Shown here one piece after another: positions 20,301 to 32,175 of a stretch of DNA of 64,000 bases. The DNA comes from Sphingobacteriia bacterium. Lineage in GTDB: Bacteria; Bacteroidota; Bacteroidia; Chitinophagales; Chitinophagaceae. The stretch spans positions 62,001 through 126,000 of the forward strand of contig CANGCK010000001.1 of the NCBI GenBank assembly GCA_947452295.1, written 5' to 3'. The translations under genes and the position numbers were made by a program. Numbering within the stretch: position 1 is the stretch's first letter; each line of letters opens with the position of its first letter. The notes beneath the pieces are model-generated. The model was given only the letters and a program-made list of their open reading frames with translations. It was not told the origin of the DNA and did no database searches.

Positions 20301-23300
20301 TTTAGTTCCTACTGGTACATTAGTTGGTGTGATAGTAAAAGAACCGCCACTACACAATACAGCTATAGTATCGTTGATAATTGGTGTAGGATTCACAGGA
20401 ACCGTTACCGTAAAATCGCTGCCAATACAACCATTGGCTTCTGGCGTTACTGTATACACCGCCTGAGACTGCGTAGTATTTAAATTCGTTAACAATTGTC
20501 CAATACTAGATTGTGCTGAAGCTGCTAACCCGCCTACTACTCTCCCTGCAGGCGATACAACTGGTGCATTCCAACTATATTTGGTGCCCGTTTGTATATT
20601 TGGCGGTATGTAACTAAACGATACCCCACTACACATTGCTAAAGGAAGGGTAACATTACTTGCGTTAGGTTTAGGATTTACCGTAATTGTAACATCAAAT
20701 GAATTTCCGGCACAACCCTTTGCTGTTGGCGTAACAGTATATACCATAATTGCCGGATCCGTTGTTGTATTGAATAAATTTTGAGCAATTAATAGCTGAC
20801 TATTGCCAGCAGCAGCGCCAGTAACAGCCGCCGATGGTATACTTACTGGCGTACCCCAAGTATATGTAACCCCTATTGGCGCATGAACAGGTGTTCCATC
20901 AAACTGTGTATTAGAACAAATTGATTGATTAATATTTTGAATAACTGGTACTGGCTTTACTTCTACAACAACAGCTTCTGTACTTGAGCATATATTAGCT
21001 TTAGTTGTAAAAAGATAAGTTACAAAAACAGATGTGTCACCTGAATTGGTTAATGATTCATTCGGACTTCCATTGCCGATTAATGCAGGATTAACTATCC
21101 CGTTTTGAGCAGCACGTGACCAAGTAAAACTCGAAAACGCAGTTGCCGATGTAGGCGTATAATTAAACGTATTATCACTGCATACTGCAGCCGGTGTTTT
21201 TGAACTATTTAATTTAGGAGATGGCAATACTTCAACACTTATACTATCTTTTATTTCGCAATTCGCGGGTGTATTTAACGTATATATGTACCATACATTA
21301 ACAGAATGGGATGTTGTATTGATTAGTGTTTCTTGTGGGTTATTACTACCTGAATTTGCAGGATTACTTATACCTACAACTTCATCCCTCGACCAACTAA
21401 ATACGGTGGTTGGCGAAGAGGTATTTGATGCAGGATTAAAACTAAACACTGTATTACTACAAATTATTTGAGTATGAGTAGGGAGCAATCCAGCAGATGG
21501 ATTCACTTGTACATTTACTGCTTCGGTATTAGAACAACCCATTGATGTGGTTGTAAATGCATAAGTTACTATTACTGGTAAATTCGTACTGTTTACAAGT
21601 ATTTCTTTAGTAGTTGCATCGCGAGGGTTTCCAACTCCACTAGCTGGTGGATTAATAATTCCTGCCACATAATATCTTGTCCATGTAAAGGTTGGCGAAG
21701 GGGCATTACTTTCAGGATTATAATCTACCAATGTTCCACTACACATTGCAGGAGGTGTTAATGAAGAACTAAGTTGAATGGTACTTCCTGCACCACTTGC
21801 CACATTGACCGCTACCGTAAATGGACTTCCAGGACACCCAAACGTATTGGGTGTAACTGTATAAACTAGAGCTGCTGTTGTACTACCGCTATTTGTTAAC
21901 TTTTGAGAGATATATGGCAAACCATTGGTTTGTGCGGCAGCCCCTATTATTGTACCCGTTGCTGTAATAGTTGGCATAGACCATGTATAGGTGGTACCTA
22001 TTGCAGCTCCATCTGCCTCTGTAATATTGGGCACAACAAAACTAGTTCCATTACATGCAATAATTGGCCCCTTATTAGAGATTTGAGGAATTGGATTTAC
22101 AATTACAGACGTGTCTTGTGAATGTTTACACCCCGTTATTGTATTTTTTAATTCAATAGTATAGGCTACTACTATTGATTTTAACGTATTATTAATTAAT
22201 GTTTCATCTATTACACCAGTTCCCGAATTGGCCGAATTTTGTATACCAACCACTGCATTTCTACTCCACTTAAATGTTATATCTGATTGATCCGATTCTG
22301 GAACAAATGTATATTTACTTCCACTGCATATCATAGAAATAATATTATCCCCTTTAAGTGTTGGCGTAGGATTAACTTTTACTAATAAATTTTGAATATT
22401 TATACATCCATCCTTACTCAATTCAAACTGGTACGTGACATTTGCTGGTAAAGTGTCGCTTCCATTAATTAATGTTTCGCTGATATTGCCATTTCCAGCA
22501 GCAGCAGGCGGACTCAAACTTTCGGGAGTAGACACTTGTCCTCTTGTCCATGTTATTGCAGTACCTAGAATAGAGGTTATAGGGCTGTACGTAAATATAT
22601 TTCCACTACAAATTGCTACAGTATTCGTACTCGATGTTAAAACCGGCATCGGTTTTATATTAACTATCATATTGGTATCCATCGTACAATTTGTGGTAAT
22701 ATTTTTCAAAGAAATTGCGTAGCTCACTGGTATTGTAACCGCAGTTGAATTGATGAGTGTGTCTATTATTTCAATTGATCCATATTTGGCTTGGTTTGTA
22801 ATGCCTGGCACTGCAGCTCTATACCAACTAGCTGTAACTGAAGGATCTTGATTTGAATAAATATTGTGATGATGCGCACTTCCTGAACAAACTTCATCTA
22901 CCGCAAAAGTATTCGACTCCAATTTAGGCTTAGGGTATACCATTACTTTCACCACCTGTACAGTATCGCAATGTGTTATTGTATTGGTCAATGTATATTC
23001 ATACCTTACTTCTATTGCTGTATTCGTTGTATTTACCAGCACTTCACTAATAGCACCTGTACCAGTTTGAGAAAAACCACTATTAATTCCTATAACAGAA
23101 GGCCTACTCCAAGTAAATGAAACATCAGGCGATGCCGAAGAAACCGGCAAATAATTAAACGTTGTTCCAGAACATACTGCCGATGGCGTAAGACTGCTAC
23201 TTAATGCAGGCTTAGGATATACTGTTACACTTACTGTTTGTGTATTTTCACAAGTTGAAAATACATTTCGCAATGAATATACATAATTCACCACCAATGG

Positions 23301-26300
23301 AACAACACCTTTATTCAGTAATCGCTCATTTAATATACCGTCTAAACTTGAACCTGTTCCGATAGAATTGTAGGCATCCGCAGCTCTTTTCCAGTTAAAC
23401 TGCACACCATTTGATGCACTTGTTGCTGCATAATTGATTAACTCATTACTACACTTATCTGTTATAATTAAATTACTTGTTAATAGCGGAATTGGATTAA
23501 TACCAACCGTTACTGTATCAGCATTTATACACCCATTAGCCGTCATAGCAATTTTATAGGGTACATTGATTAAATCTGCTGTATTGTTTACCAATGTTTC
23601 AAATATAGACGCGCTGTTACCTGAATTACTCCCATTACTTATGCCCACCAATGCAGAACGCTCCCAAGCAAATGTTACCCCACTTGTTTCACTACTTGCA
23701 TTGTAAAGAAAGCCTGTTCCCGAACAAATTGAATTTGTGGTTTTACTACTAGATAATTTTGGCAATGGATTTATTACTACCGTTACACTTTGTTCATTGG
23801 TACATCCATTTGCTGTTAGCGTAAACTTGTACACTACAGAAACTGCGCCTGTAGTTGTGTCTTCTAATTGTTCATTTATTTCATGAACATTTGTACCCGT
23901 GCCTAATATATTTCGAATACCTATTACCGGTTCTCTCACCCAAGAATATGATACATCTGCTGTTGATGAATTGGCAGTATATGTAAATGTTTTTTTACTA
24001 CAAACAGCAGGTGGCGTTAATGTAGTATTTAGAGACGGCTTTGGTTTTACATCTACCATCACATCTTGAACATTTTCACAACCATTTGCAGTTAACAACA
24101 ATTTATAAGTGACTGTAATCGGGTTGGTGGTAGTATTAGTTAGTATTTCTAAAATTTTGTTTTGAGGCACATTGTTGATTGCTGTATTAGCAATTCCAAC
24201 TATTGATGCCCTCGACCATTTATACACTACGCCTGGCGTTTCAGAAGTTGCTGTATAGTCAAACACTTTCCCACTACAAACATCTATTAGTGATGTTGAA
24301 CTAGTTAAATAAGGAGTAGGACTTACCCACACATCTATTTCTTGAACATGCGAACAACCATTTGCGACAAGGGTAATTTCATAAGTAACCTTTATTGCAT
24401 CATGTGTTAAATTCGTTAATACCTCGCTAATGTTTCCTACCCCATTTTCAACTGGCGCATTTGAAATACCTAATACTGCAGCCCTTTTCCAACTAAAGCT
24501 TGTGCCAGCTACTCCACTTGTTGGGATATAGGCAAAAGCGCTTCCACTACAAACTGTATTTGTTGTTGCAGACGATAAAGTAGGCGTAGGATTTACTTTA
24601 ACAATTACATCTTGTGCATTAGTACAACTTCCATTGGTTAATATAAATTTATATATTGCATTTACAGGATTATTGGTAGAATTTACTAGCACTTCATTGA
24701 TTGCTGCCACACTATTACCCGAACTTTGCGCATTACTTATCCCTAATACAGCATTTCTTGTCCAATTAAATGTTGTACCTATGTCTCCAGTCTCTGCTGT
24801 ATACACAAACGCTGTACTAGAGCACATTGCTGTTGGAGTTAATGAACTAGACATTATAGGAAGGCCTATTACTGCTACTTGAGTTGATGCAGAAGCAACT
24901 GCCGGACACGTACTATTATGAACGATTGCTTTATAATAAACCGTGTTATTTAAAACAGGGGTAGAATATAAATTGGTTGTATTGGCAATATCTACCCAAC
25001 TAATTGCATCTACCGATGATTGCCATTTATCTACTGTTCCAACGTGGCCCGAGAGTGTTAATGTACCTGCTGTTTTACCCGAACAGACAGTAGCACTTCC
25101 CGAAATTGTTCCTCCTTTGCTACTATCGCTTACCAGCACCGTCTTAACAGTTGAAAAAACTTCAGCACAGCTGCCATTTTGTACCACTGCTCTGAATCGT
25201 GTAGTAGTAGTTAGTGCATCTGAGGTATAGATTGTAGCAGAATTTACAATGTCTGTCCAATTTGTACCGTCTAGTGATGACTGCCATCTTTTTATCGTTC
25301 CTAATTGACCTGTTAATTTTAATTCTCCACTTGTACTTCCCTTACATACCGCTACACTACCTGTAATTGTTCCACCAACACTAGCCACATCAATATCTAC
25401 AACTGTAGCGGTTGAATATGCTACATTACATGTGCCATTTTTTATTACTGCCCTAAATTCAGTTTTAACATTCAACGGCGTTGAAGTATAATTTGCACTT
25501 TCATTTACGATATCTGTCCACCCGCCTCCATTTGGGAGATACTGCCATTTAACAACATTACCTAGCTGCCCCGTTAATGTCAATAATCCGGATACACTCC
25601 CAGCACATACAGTAGATCCGCCTGCCACACTCCCTCCTATACTTGATGGATCAATTGTTATGATTGCCGGTGTAGATTCTTTTGCAGCACACTCCCCATT
25701 TTTTACAATTGCCCGGTAATAAGCCGAAGCATTTAAAATCCCCAAAGTTAAACTAGTTGTTGTATTTGCAATTGCCGACCAGGCACTGTTATCCGGAGAA
25801 GACTCCCATCGAACCACATTGCCCAAATGTCCTGTTACTGTTAAGGCCCCTGCATCTGACCCAATACAAACATTTTTTGAAGTATTTACTATTCCGCCAT
25901 TGCTTACCGGTGTTACCGATACAAGTGTACCAATTGAATATGCATCATTACAAATACCGTTTTTTACTACCGCCCTAAACCAAGTACTTTCTGTTAAAGC
26001 AGCTGAAGTATAGGTATTGGCTGTGTTAACAATATCTGTCCATGAACTGCCGTCTTTCGAGGATTGCCATTTAATGATATTACCTGTATATCCTGTTAAT
26101 GTTAATGTTCCACTTGTGTTTCCTATACAAATTTCTGTTCCCCCCGTTACCGTTCCTCCTACACTACCTTGCGAAACTATTATTTTATGTAAAGATGAAG
26201 CCGCCTCAGCACAAGCTCCGTTTTTTACAATTGCCCTAAAATATTGACTCGAGACTAATGACGATGGCGCATATGTATTAGCAATTACATTAATTGACGA

Positions 26301-27014
26301 CCAAGCAGTTGAACCATCAATAGACGACTCCCATCGTAGGATTATTCCTACATTCCCTGTTAAAGTTAACACACCAGGAATTGTTCCACTACAAATAGCT
26401 GATTCTCCAGCAACAGTGCCTCCTATAGATGTTGCCGATATATTAATTTTAGTAGGGCTAGATGCTACAGTATCACATCCGCTATATGAAACAATTGTTC
26501 TATACCATGTATCTTGAGTAACATTTATGGGGGTGTAATTACTATCCGTTCTATTGATGGCTGTCCAGCCTACACTGTCTAGGGATGACTCCCATCTTAT
26601 TACCTTACCTGTATTTCCTGTTAACACTAAATTCCCTCCCGGACTTCCACTACAAATAGTACTACCTCCAATAACAGTTCCTCCCACACTAGATGGGTTT
26701 ACGGTAACTTCCACAGTAAATATTACTCCCGCTGAATTAGTAACCGTATATACAACAACTGCGGGCGCAATTGTATGATTGATTAATAACTGATTGAGTG
26801 ATGTTTGGGGCGTTGTTTGATTAGATGAACCTGTTATATTAGGATTTTCAACCACCGTCCAAGTATATGTTAATGATGGCACGCTTCCTGGCGGGGTATA
26901 ATTTAATTGTTGATTATTACACGTTAAAGCAGCATAATTGTCAATTGCAAATACCTCTGAATCAATAAAAAAAAGACAAAAAAAAGATATATAAAACTTA
27001 GCAGCGCGTTTCAT
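14361..27014 (-). CDS. Giant T9SS-secreted repeat protein with gliding-motility C-terminal sorting domain
   Basis: 4217 residues in one frame. The order is: signal peptide (1-23); lead-in domain; seven Ig-like repeats of about 88 residues (about 105-720; core GGTVTGGTEICIGN...LTLTG...W.SS.DG..W); about 33 PKD-like repeats of 80-95 residues (about 720-3790; core VCSGTTFNYTP...TWSR...GTGNISETLIN...VTY); a short adhesin-like stretch; a classic PKD domain near 3990 (WSWDFGNGSTD); and a CHU_C-type B sorting domain (last 90 residues, FTPNGDGVNDVLYPY...FRIFNRYNQLMYES). It should be exported by T9SS and anchored at the surface, acting as an adhesin in gliding or attachment. The PorP/SprF gene follows after 5 bases. 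Confidence 0.93.
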   Translation of the reverse strand: MKRAAKFYISFFCLFFIDSEVFAIDNYAALTCNNQQLNYTPPGSVPSLTYTWTVVENPNITGSSNQTTPQTSLNQLLINHTIAPAVVVYTVTNSAGVIFTVEVTVNPSSVGGTVIGGSTICSGSPGGNLVLTGNTGKVIRWESSLDSVGWTAINRTDSNYTPINVTQDTWYRTIVSYSGCDTVASSPTKINISATSIGGTVAGESAICSGTIPGVLTLTGNVGIILRWESSIDGSTAWSSINVIANTYAPSSLVSSQYFRAIVKNGACAEAASSLHKIIVSQGSVGGTVTGGTEICIGNTSGTLTLTGYTGNIIKWQSSKDGSSWTDIVNTANTYTSAALTESTWFRAVVKNGICNDAYSIGTLVSVTPVSNGGIVNTSKNVCIGSDAGALTVTGHLGNVVRWESSPDNSAWSAIANTTTSLTLGILNASAYYRAIVKNGECAAKESTPAIITIDPSSIGGSVAGGSTVCAGSVSGLLTLTGQLGNVVKWQYLPNGGGWTDIVNESANYTSTPLNVKTEFRAVIKNGTCNVAYSTATVVDIDVASVGGTITGSVAVCKGSTSGELKLTGQLGTIKRWQSSLDGTNWTDIVNSATIYTSDALTTTTRFRAVVQNGSCAEVFSTVKTVLVSDSSKGGTISGSATVCSGKTAGTLTLSGHVGTVDKWQSSVDAISWVDIANTTNLYSTPVLNNTVYYKAIVHNSTCPAVASASTQVAVIGLPIMSSSLTPTAMCSSTAFVYTAETGDIGTTFNWTRNAVLGISNAQSSGNSVAAINEVLVNSTNNPVNAIYKFILTNGSCTNAQDVIVKVNPTPTLSSATTNTVCSGSAFAYIPTSGVAGTSFSWKRAAVLGISNAPVENGVGNISEVLTNLTHDAIKVTYEITLVANGCSHVQEIDVWVSPTPYLTSSTSLIDVCSGKVFDYTATSETPGVVYKWSRASIVGIANTAINNVPQNKILEILTNTTTNPITVTYKLLLTANGCENVQDVMVDVKPKPSLNTTLTPPAVCSKKTFTYTANSSTADVSYSWVREPVIGIRNILGTGTNVHEINEQLEDTTTGAVSVVYKFTLTANGCTNEQSVTVVINPLPKLSSSKTTNSICSGTGFLYNASSETSGVTFAWERSALVGISNGSNSGNSASIFETLVNNTADLINVPYKIAMTANGCINADTVTVGINPIPLLTSNLIITDKCSNELINYAATSASNGVQFNWKRAADAYNSIGTGSSLDGILNERLLNKGVVPLVVNYVYSLRNVFSTCENTQTVSVTVYPKPALSSSLTPSAVCSGTTFNYLPVSSASPDVSFTWSRPSVIGINSGFSQTGTGAISEVLVNTTNTAIEVRYEYTLTNTITHCDTVQVVKVMVYPKPKLESNTFAVDEVCSGSAHHHNIYSNQDPSVTASWYRAAVPGITNQAKYGSIEIIDTLINSTAVTIPVSYAISLKNITTNCTMDTNMIVNIKPMPVLTSSTNTVAICSGNIFTYSPITSILGTAITWTRGQVSTPESLSPPAAAGNGNISETLINGSDTLPANVTYQFELSKDGCINIQNLLVKVNPTPTLKGDNIISMICSGSKYTFVPESDQSDITFKWSRNAVVGIQNSANSGTGVIDETLINNTLKSIVVAYTIELKNTITGCKHSQDTSVIVNPIPQISNKGPIIACNGTSFVVPNITEADGAAIGTTYTWSMPTITATGTIIGAAAQTNGLPYISQKLTNSGSTTAALVYTVTPNTFGCPGSPFTVAVNVASGAGSTIQLSSSLTPPAMCSGTLVDYNPESNAPSPTFTWTRYYVAGIINPPASGVGNPRDATTKEILVNSTNLPVIVTYAFTTTSMGCSNTEAVNVQVNPSAGLLPTHTQIICSNTVFSFNPASNTSSPTTVFSWSRDEVVGISNPANSGSNNPQETLINTTSHSVNVWYIYTLNTPANCEIKDSISVEVLPSPKLNSSKTPAAVCSDNTFNYTPTSATAFSSFTWSRAAQNGIVNPALIGNGSPNESLTNSGDTSVFVTYLFTTKANICSSTEAVVVEVKPVPVIQNINQSICSNTQFDGTPVHAPIGVTYTWGTPVSIPSAAVTGAAAGNSQLLIAQNLFNTTTDPAIMVYTVTPTAKGCAGNSFDVTITVNPKPNASNVTLPLAMCSGVSFSYIPPNIQTGTKYSWNAPVVSPAGRVVGGLAASAQSSIGQLLTNLNTTQSQAVYTVTPEANGCIGSDFTVTVPVNPTPIINDTIAVLCSGGSFTITPTNVPVGTKYSWNLPVQSPAGVIVGATANIFPVAGSISQTLINTTNNIANVLYQVIPVAGTCVGDTFSMAVSIHPSTQLISSLTPPAICSGSTFSYTPQSNTASTSFLWNRAIVSGVTNLTGSGSNNPNETLINSTTTPKHVKYVYNLKTAGNCMQTAEVTVVVNPIPILSNSLFDTAICSGAPFVYVPKSVTRDSSITWSRTVVNGVTNASNSGMGNPFEYLVNNTTSPITVVYNFTTTANGCSSSQSTNVIVKPTPVVSAQTKKVCSNETFTIAPVNVPLNTQYTWVSAVSNPMGVITVVDGTLQNSIVQKLINGTNSAATATYSITPTADGCVGNAFMLVATVNPIPVVNDSIITAVCSGTTFAYRPINIPLSTKFSWNNPVIGASNSLTGWSSLSAQTDVIQKINSASSLTDTAVYTVIPNADGCIGRSFKLTVPIAAAPIISDQVFSICTGNSFSFMPATVPATTTYSWPAPVQNPAGTINGGYSSPTSSEVVISQVLTNTTAFASKAIYTVTPEAGQCLGTPFTITVNVSPYAQLTSSLIPAAVCSESIFTYIPTSTPSSAVAQWERNVVSGINNGANNGTGNISETLINTTSNPILVDYKYIVQSAGSCTNIQHVKVTVNPLPVLNSTSITAPVCSGNIFSYTPTSLTLDSSITWERSEMPGIANGYKTGVGNPFETLVNTTINTVNVAYKFKVASNGCSSYKQIEVMVKPTPTVAPQTVSICSNNTINLKPGLIPTNTLFSWSSPVSNPIGAVTGTSGVLQSSVLQTLSNPTVNGATVSYIVKPVADGCVGNDFTIVATVNPVPVVTDTTVPAICSGTQLVFRPIDIPTSTLLSWGNPDIQPANGVMGASIETGQYQLKQSLTVMNKAQNLVSYLITPTSNGCVGNPFTLKIPVKPTPIIADKSVTICSGNNFLVSPVEVPAGTTYKWSTPIQTPVGTISGGNSQNSPALEISQKLYNTTTNLSQLLYTVTPSTSSCVGATFNVVVAVNPVATLNLTLLPDPICTNTVFNYLAASNTSNTSFTWSRVVVAGIANSASTGINNPAEKLVNNTGVPIDVIYRYNLVTDRGCANFQDVTVTVKPTPALTSVSNPAAVCSGNIFNYTPTANIAGTVFNWSRNIQPSIGNNYSSGSFDPNEVLINTSLVPANVTYDYLLTYNGCSANYPVKTTVNPTPFLTPQQVTACSDASFTLAGVAVPAGTLYMWGMPVYVQAGTIAGGSSQLVTPTNFSQKLANLTTANVYANYSITPITGSCEGVPFSLTVNLNPQPTAPDTTIAKICANTNFVFKPANMPVGTLYTWSNPIYNPSGGLTGGSAEQVPQLEISQKLINTNTAVNRAIYAVMPILNNCLGKEFTLTVPVDPIPNVQDIVYNACTGTAIVIVPDNVPVGTNYTWSLPEVLPFGTIVGTKKQNVPVNTFSQTLLNTTSRPAKATYPVIPSVGNCVGIPFNIIVNVGVQLPIVPDQFTEVCSGDLFNATPNSMPRGTKYSWTMPSDNPLGTVFGINEAVDPVDSIQQTLFNYTANKGIATYLVTPSNAGCIGNSFKALVTVLAKPQVLLNGKKVTCRYPIDTLSMSFVGTAPWSFSYKLDNGMPINISGITTSPYMHPLPLATPLTVRKFSITDIAYQGCVNTDDTSYFVQTVNASPAPGTIHSLHGKYICSDKLDTLFITVPDNVTYQWTLDGNLLAGKTHDSLFTALPGKYNAILKNVFGCIDTITPPFTIEKIIKPTLQFSYDSYCINTPVRFKNLTNTNATGKIKWSWDFGNGSTDTATSPATVYTLGGSHHIQLKGFQEYCANDSVIIDSTIDIQIPIPGITMPSENAYSTIAKPLNARQLNNYRYRWTPSWGIDFPDRPMVNFNYTKTQQYVVELISTGGCITHDSLLVRVYDDSKFVEMIVPKSFTPNGDGVNDVLYPYLAGVKQMLSFRIFNRYNQLMYESTNHDQGWNGMVNGTVQPMGIYIWIAEGIANDGSTIKRTGQTLLLR

Positions 27015-27239
27015 TTACAATGAATTTTTACTTCTGAATAACCCAACGCCAAAGTTAAATTAATAATATGAATTCTATTGAGTGTTTAACTTCTTAACAG
27101 ATAGAATTGGGGAATTTATCAGCTTTTCACAGAATACATCTAAGTTAGATTAAAAAGCACAAATCACCGTTGGCATATTAAGTAAAATGCCTCTTTTAAC
27201 TTATCATTAATTTTCATTCTATCATTTAAATTGCAACAA

Positions 27240-29456
27240 TCAAACCATTAGCAATCCTGCTTTATATAATGTATTAATGGGCTTATTATCCCAAAATAGC
27301 TCAAAATCTTCCAGACCAGCCGCTTCGTAGTCTTCTTTAACGACTTGCACAGACAATATTTGGGGATTGGTATAATGAAGCTTTGGCAACATTTGTACTA
27401 ACCATTCTCCTTTAATTGGATCGAGACTTATGGTAAAATCTTGTTGAGCTGTAGTGAATGAAAGCAACATCACTTCCCATTTACTTCCTTTCTTAGATTT
27501 CTCCACTATATTCGATTTTGGTTGATTGCCCATCCAAATAACTTTTGCTGTTGCTATTGAATTGATTGACACCTCTTCAACAGCGTTACGAATATAATCT
27601 GGGTCGATTGTTGTTTTAGGTACTTTAAAATCAAACCATTGGTGTAATGCAAAATCAAAGCACGTACCATGCATATAATTCAACAATGCTTTTTTTAAAC
27701 CATAACTAAAACTTTCATGGTCAGCTCCTAATGGGTCGATATGCTCCACATCATTATTGGCAAAATGAATAACTACTTCTTTTTGCTTTTTTACAGCATA
27801 TTTTTCGGGATCTAACCCAATCGGGCTATGTGCTGTCATGGTAAACAAATGCCAAAAAGCAGATTGTAAAATACCAGCCTGAAACAACTGACGTACCATT
27901 TCTAAAGAATCAATTGTTTCCTGAGCAGTTTGTGTGGGGAAGCCATACATTAAATACGCATGTACCATGATTCCCGACTCGGTAAAATGCTTACACACTT
28001 TTGCTACTTGTGCAACTGTTATTCCCTTTTGAATGAGTTGCAGCAACCTGTCTGAAGCTACTTCCAATCCTCCGCTCACAGCAATACAACCCGATGCTTT
28101 TAATAACAAACAAAGATCTTTTGTAAAACTTTTTTCAAACCGCACATTTGTCCACCAACTCACTACCAACCTTCGCTTAACAATTTCTATCGCTACAGAT
28201 TTCATTAATGATGGAGGCGCAGCTTCATCTACAAAATGAAAACCATTTTGACCCGTTTGCGCAATCATCTCTTCCATCCTATCTACTATTAACGAAGCTG
28301 CAATAGGTTCGTAATGCTTAATATAATCAAGTGTAACATCACAAAATGTACATTTACCCCAATAACAGCCATGTGCCATAGTAAGCTTATTCCATCTGCC
28401 ATCACTCCATAAACTATGCATCGGATTAATTACTTCAATAGCAGAAATATATTGATCCAATAAAAAATCACTATAATCGGGTGTTCCCACCTGGCCTTGC
28501 TTGTAATCGGCACAACTGGTATTGTTGATATAAGTTACTACCCCATTCATTACAACAAAAGTTCGTTTCAACGCATCTATATTTTGTTGTTGATTTACAT
28601 ATTGTATTAGCATTTCTAACGGCGCTTCCCCATCGTCTAATACTATAAAATCATAAAATTCAAACACACGAGGATCGTTCACAGAACGCAACTCTGTATT
28701 GGCAAATCCACCTCCCATTGCTACTTTAACCTCGGGAAAATGTTGACGAATCCACTTACCGCAACGCAATGAAGCATATAAGTTGCCAGGAAATGGAACC
28801 GACAAAGCAACCAATGATGGTTGAACGGCTATCATCTTTTTTTGCAAAAGATCAATTAAAATTTCATCAATATACGTCAGTGGCTGTTGAAGTGCAGCAT
28901 ACAATTCATCGAATGTATTGGCCGATCTTCCCAAACTTTCGGCATACCTGCTAAAACCAAAATGCGGATCAATCGTTTCTTTGATTAAATCACTTAAATC
29001 CTCCAAATACATGGTAGCCAAATGTTTGGCCATGTCTTGTTTACCCATTGTTCCAAATGCCCAATCTAAATCCTCTACTTGTTTAAATCTACCTGCTTCC
29101 GGTAAAAATGTTCGCCCGCAAATTAAATGAGCCAATGTATTTCTCTTTCCCTGCAAAAACAGCATCACTTCATCTACCGTATTGATATAATTTTCTTTAA
29201 GAGAAACAATTCTTTCAATATTAGCCGAATAAGTTAACTGTTTATTTTCTATCGCACCAAACAACTTTACTAGCCCTCTTTTACTAAACAATGCGATCGT
29301 TACTTCTATACCTAAATCTACCTGATAAGACGATATTTTTTTAGTATTTAAAAAACCTTTTAAATAGGCGGTTGCAGGATATGGTGTATTAAGCTGTGTA
29401 AATGGAGGGGTAATTAGTAGAACTGGCGATTTCAAATCAATTAATTTATCCCCCAA
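27240..29456 (-). CDS. B12-binding-domain radical SAM protein
   Basis: 738 residues. A cobalamin-binding Rossmann-like region (about 215-290: SVPFPGNLYASLRCG, VKVAMGGGFANTEL) is followed by a radical SAM core with GCYWGKCTFCDV near residue 360, then GGLEVASDRLLQLI and YLMYGFPTQT. The cluster spacing is CX4CX2C rather than the common CX3CX2C, a variant found among B12-binding radical SAM enzymes. No DXHXXG-type motif was seen, also common in this class. The reaction (methylation or ring chemistry) cannot be assigned. It is a single gene, oriented away from katG. Confidence 0.85.
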   Translation of the reverse strand: MGDKLIDLKSPVLLITPPFTQLNTPYPATAYLKGFLNTKKISSYQVDLGIEVTIALFSKRGLVKLFGAIENKQLTYSANIERIVSLKENYINTVDEVMLFLQGKRNTLAHLICGRTFLPEAGRFKQVEDLDWAFGTMGKQDMAKHLATMYLEDLSDLIKETIDPHFGFSRYAESLGRSANTFDELYAALQQPLTYIDEILIDLLQKKMIAVQPSLVALSVPFPGNLYASLRCGKWIRQHFPEVKVAMGGGFANTELRSVNDPRVFEFYDFIVLDDGEAPLEMLIQYVNQQQNIDALKRTFVVMNGVVTYINNTSCADYKQGQVGTPDYSDFLLDQYISAIEVINPMHSLWSDGRWNKLTMAHGCYWGKCTFCDVTLDYIKHYEPIAASLIVDRMEEMIAQTGQNGFHFVDEAAPPSLMKSVAIEIVKRRLVVSWWTNVRFEKSFTKDLCLLLKASGCIAVSGGLEVASDRLLQLIQKGITVAQVAKVCKHFTESGIMVHAYLMYGFPTQTAQETIDSLEMVRQLFQAGILQSAFWHLFTMTAHSPIGLDPEKYAVKKQKEVVIHFANNDVEHIDPLGADHESFSYGLKKALLNYMHGTCFDFALHQWFDFKVPKTTIDPDYIRNAVEEVSINSIATAKVIWMGNQPKSNIVEKSKKGSKWEVMLLSFTTAQQDFTISLDPIKGEWLVQMLPKLHYTNPQILSVQVVKEDYEAAGLEDFELFWDNKPINTLYKAGLLMV

Positions 29457-32088
<2,632 letters not shown>

Positions 32089-32107
32089 CAACCATACTCT
32101 TCAATAC

Positions 32108-32144
32108 AACAACAAACCCCTTGATACACAAGGGGTTTGTTGTT
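32108..32144 (+). terminator. Strong intrinsic terminator after katG
   Basis: A perfect 15-bp stem (AACAACAAACCCCTT with AAGGGGTTTGTTGTT) closes a seven-base loop, 20 bases after the katG stop. The stem itself ends T-rich. It also separates katG from the convergent acyl-protein synthetase gene. Confidence 0.9.
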
Positions 32145-32175
32145 TATACAAGTAACCTATCCATTCCATCTCCGC

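Noticed and set aside
14900..26700. Regularly spaced similar DNA segments, at first glance like a CRISPR array or satellite
   Set aside because: Spacing is 240-290 bp, units are diverged and stay in one reading frame encoding Ig/PKD-like domains, so they are protein repeats.
17287..26778. Many long plus-strand reading frames of 60-170 codons opposite the giant surface-protein gene
   Set aside because: They follow the repeat periodicity of the minus-strand gene and show no signal peptides, domains or promoter boxes of their own; they are by-products of the repetitive coding sequence.
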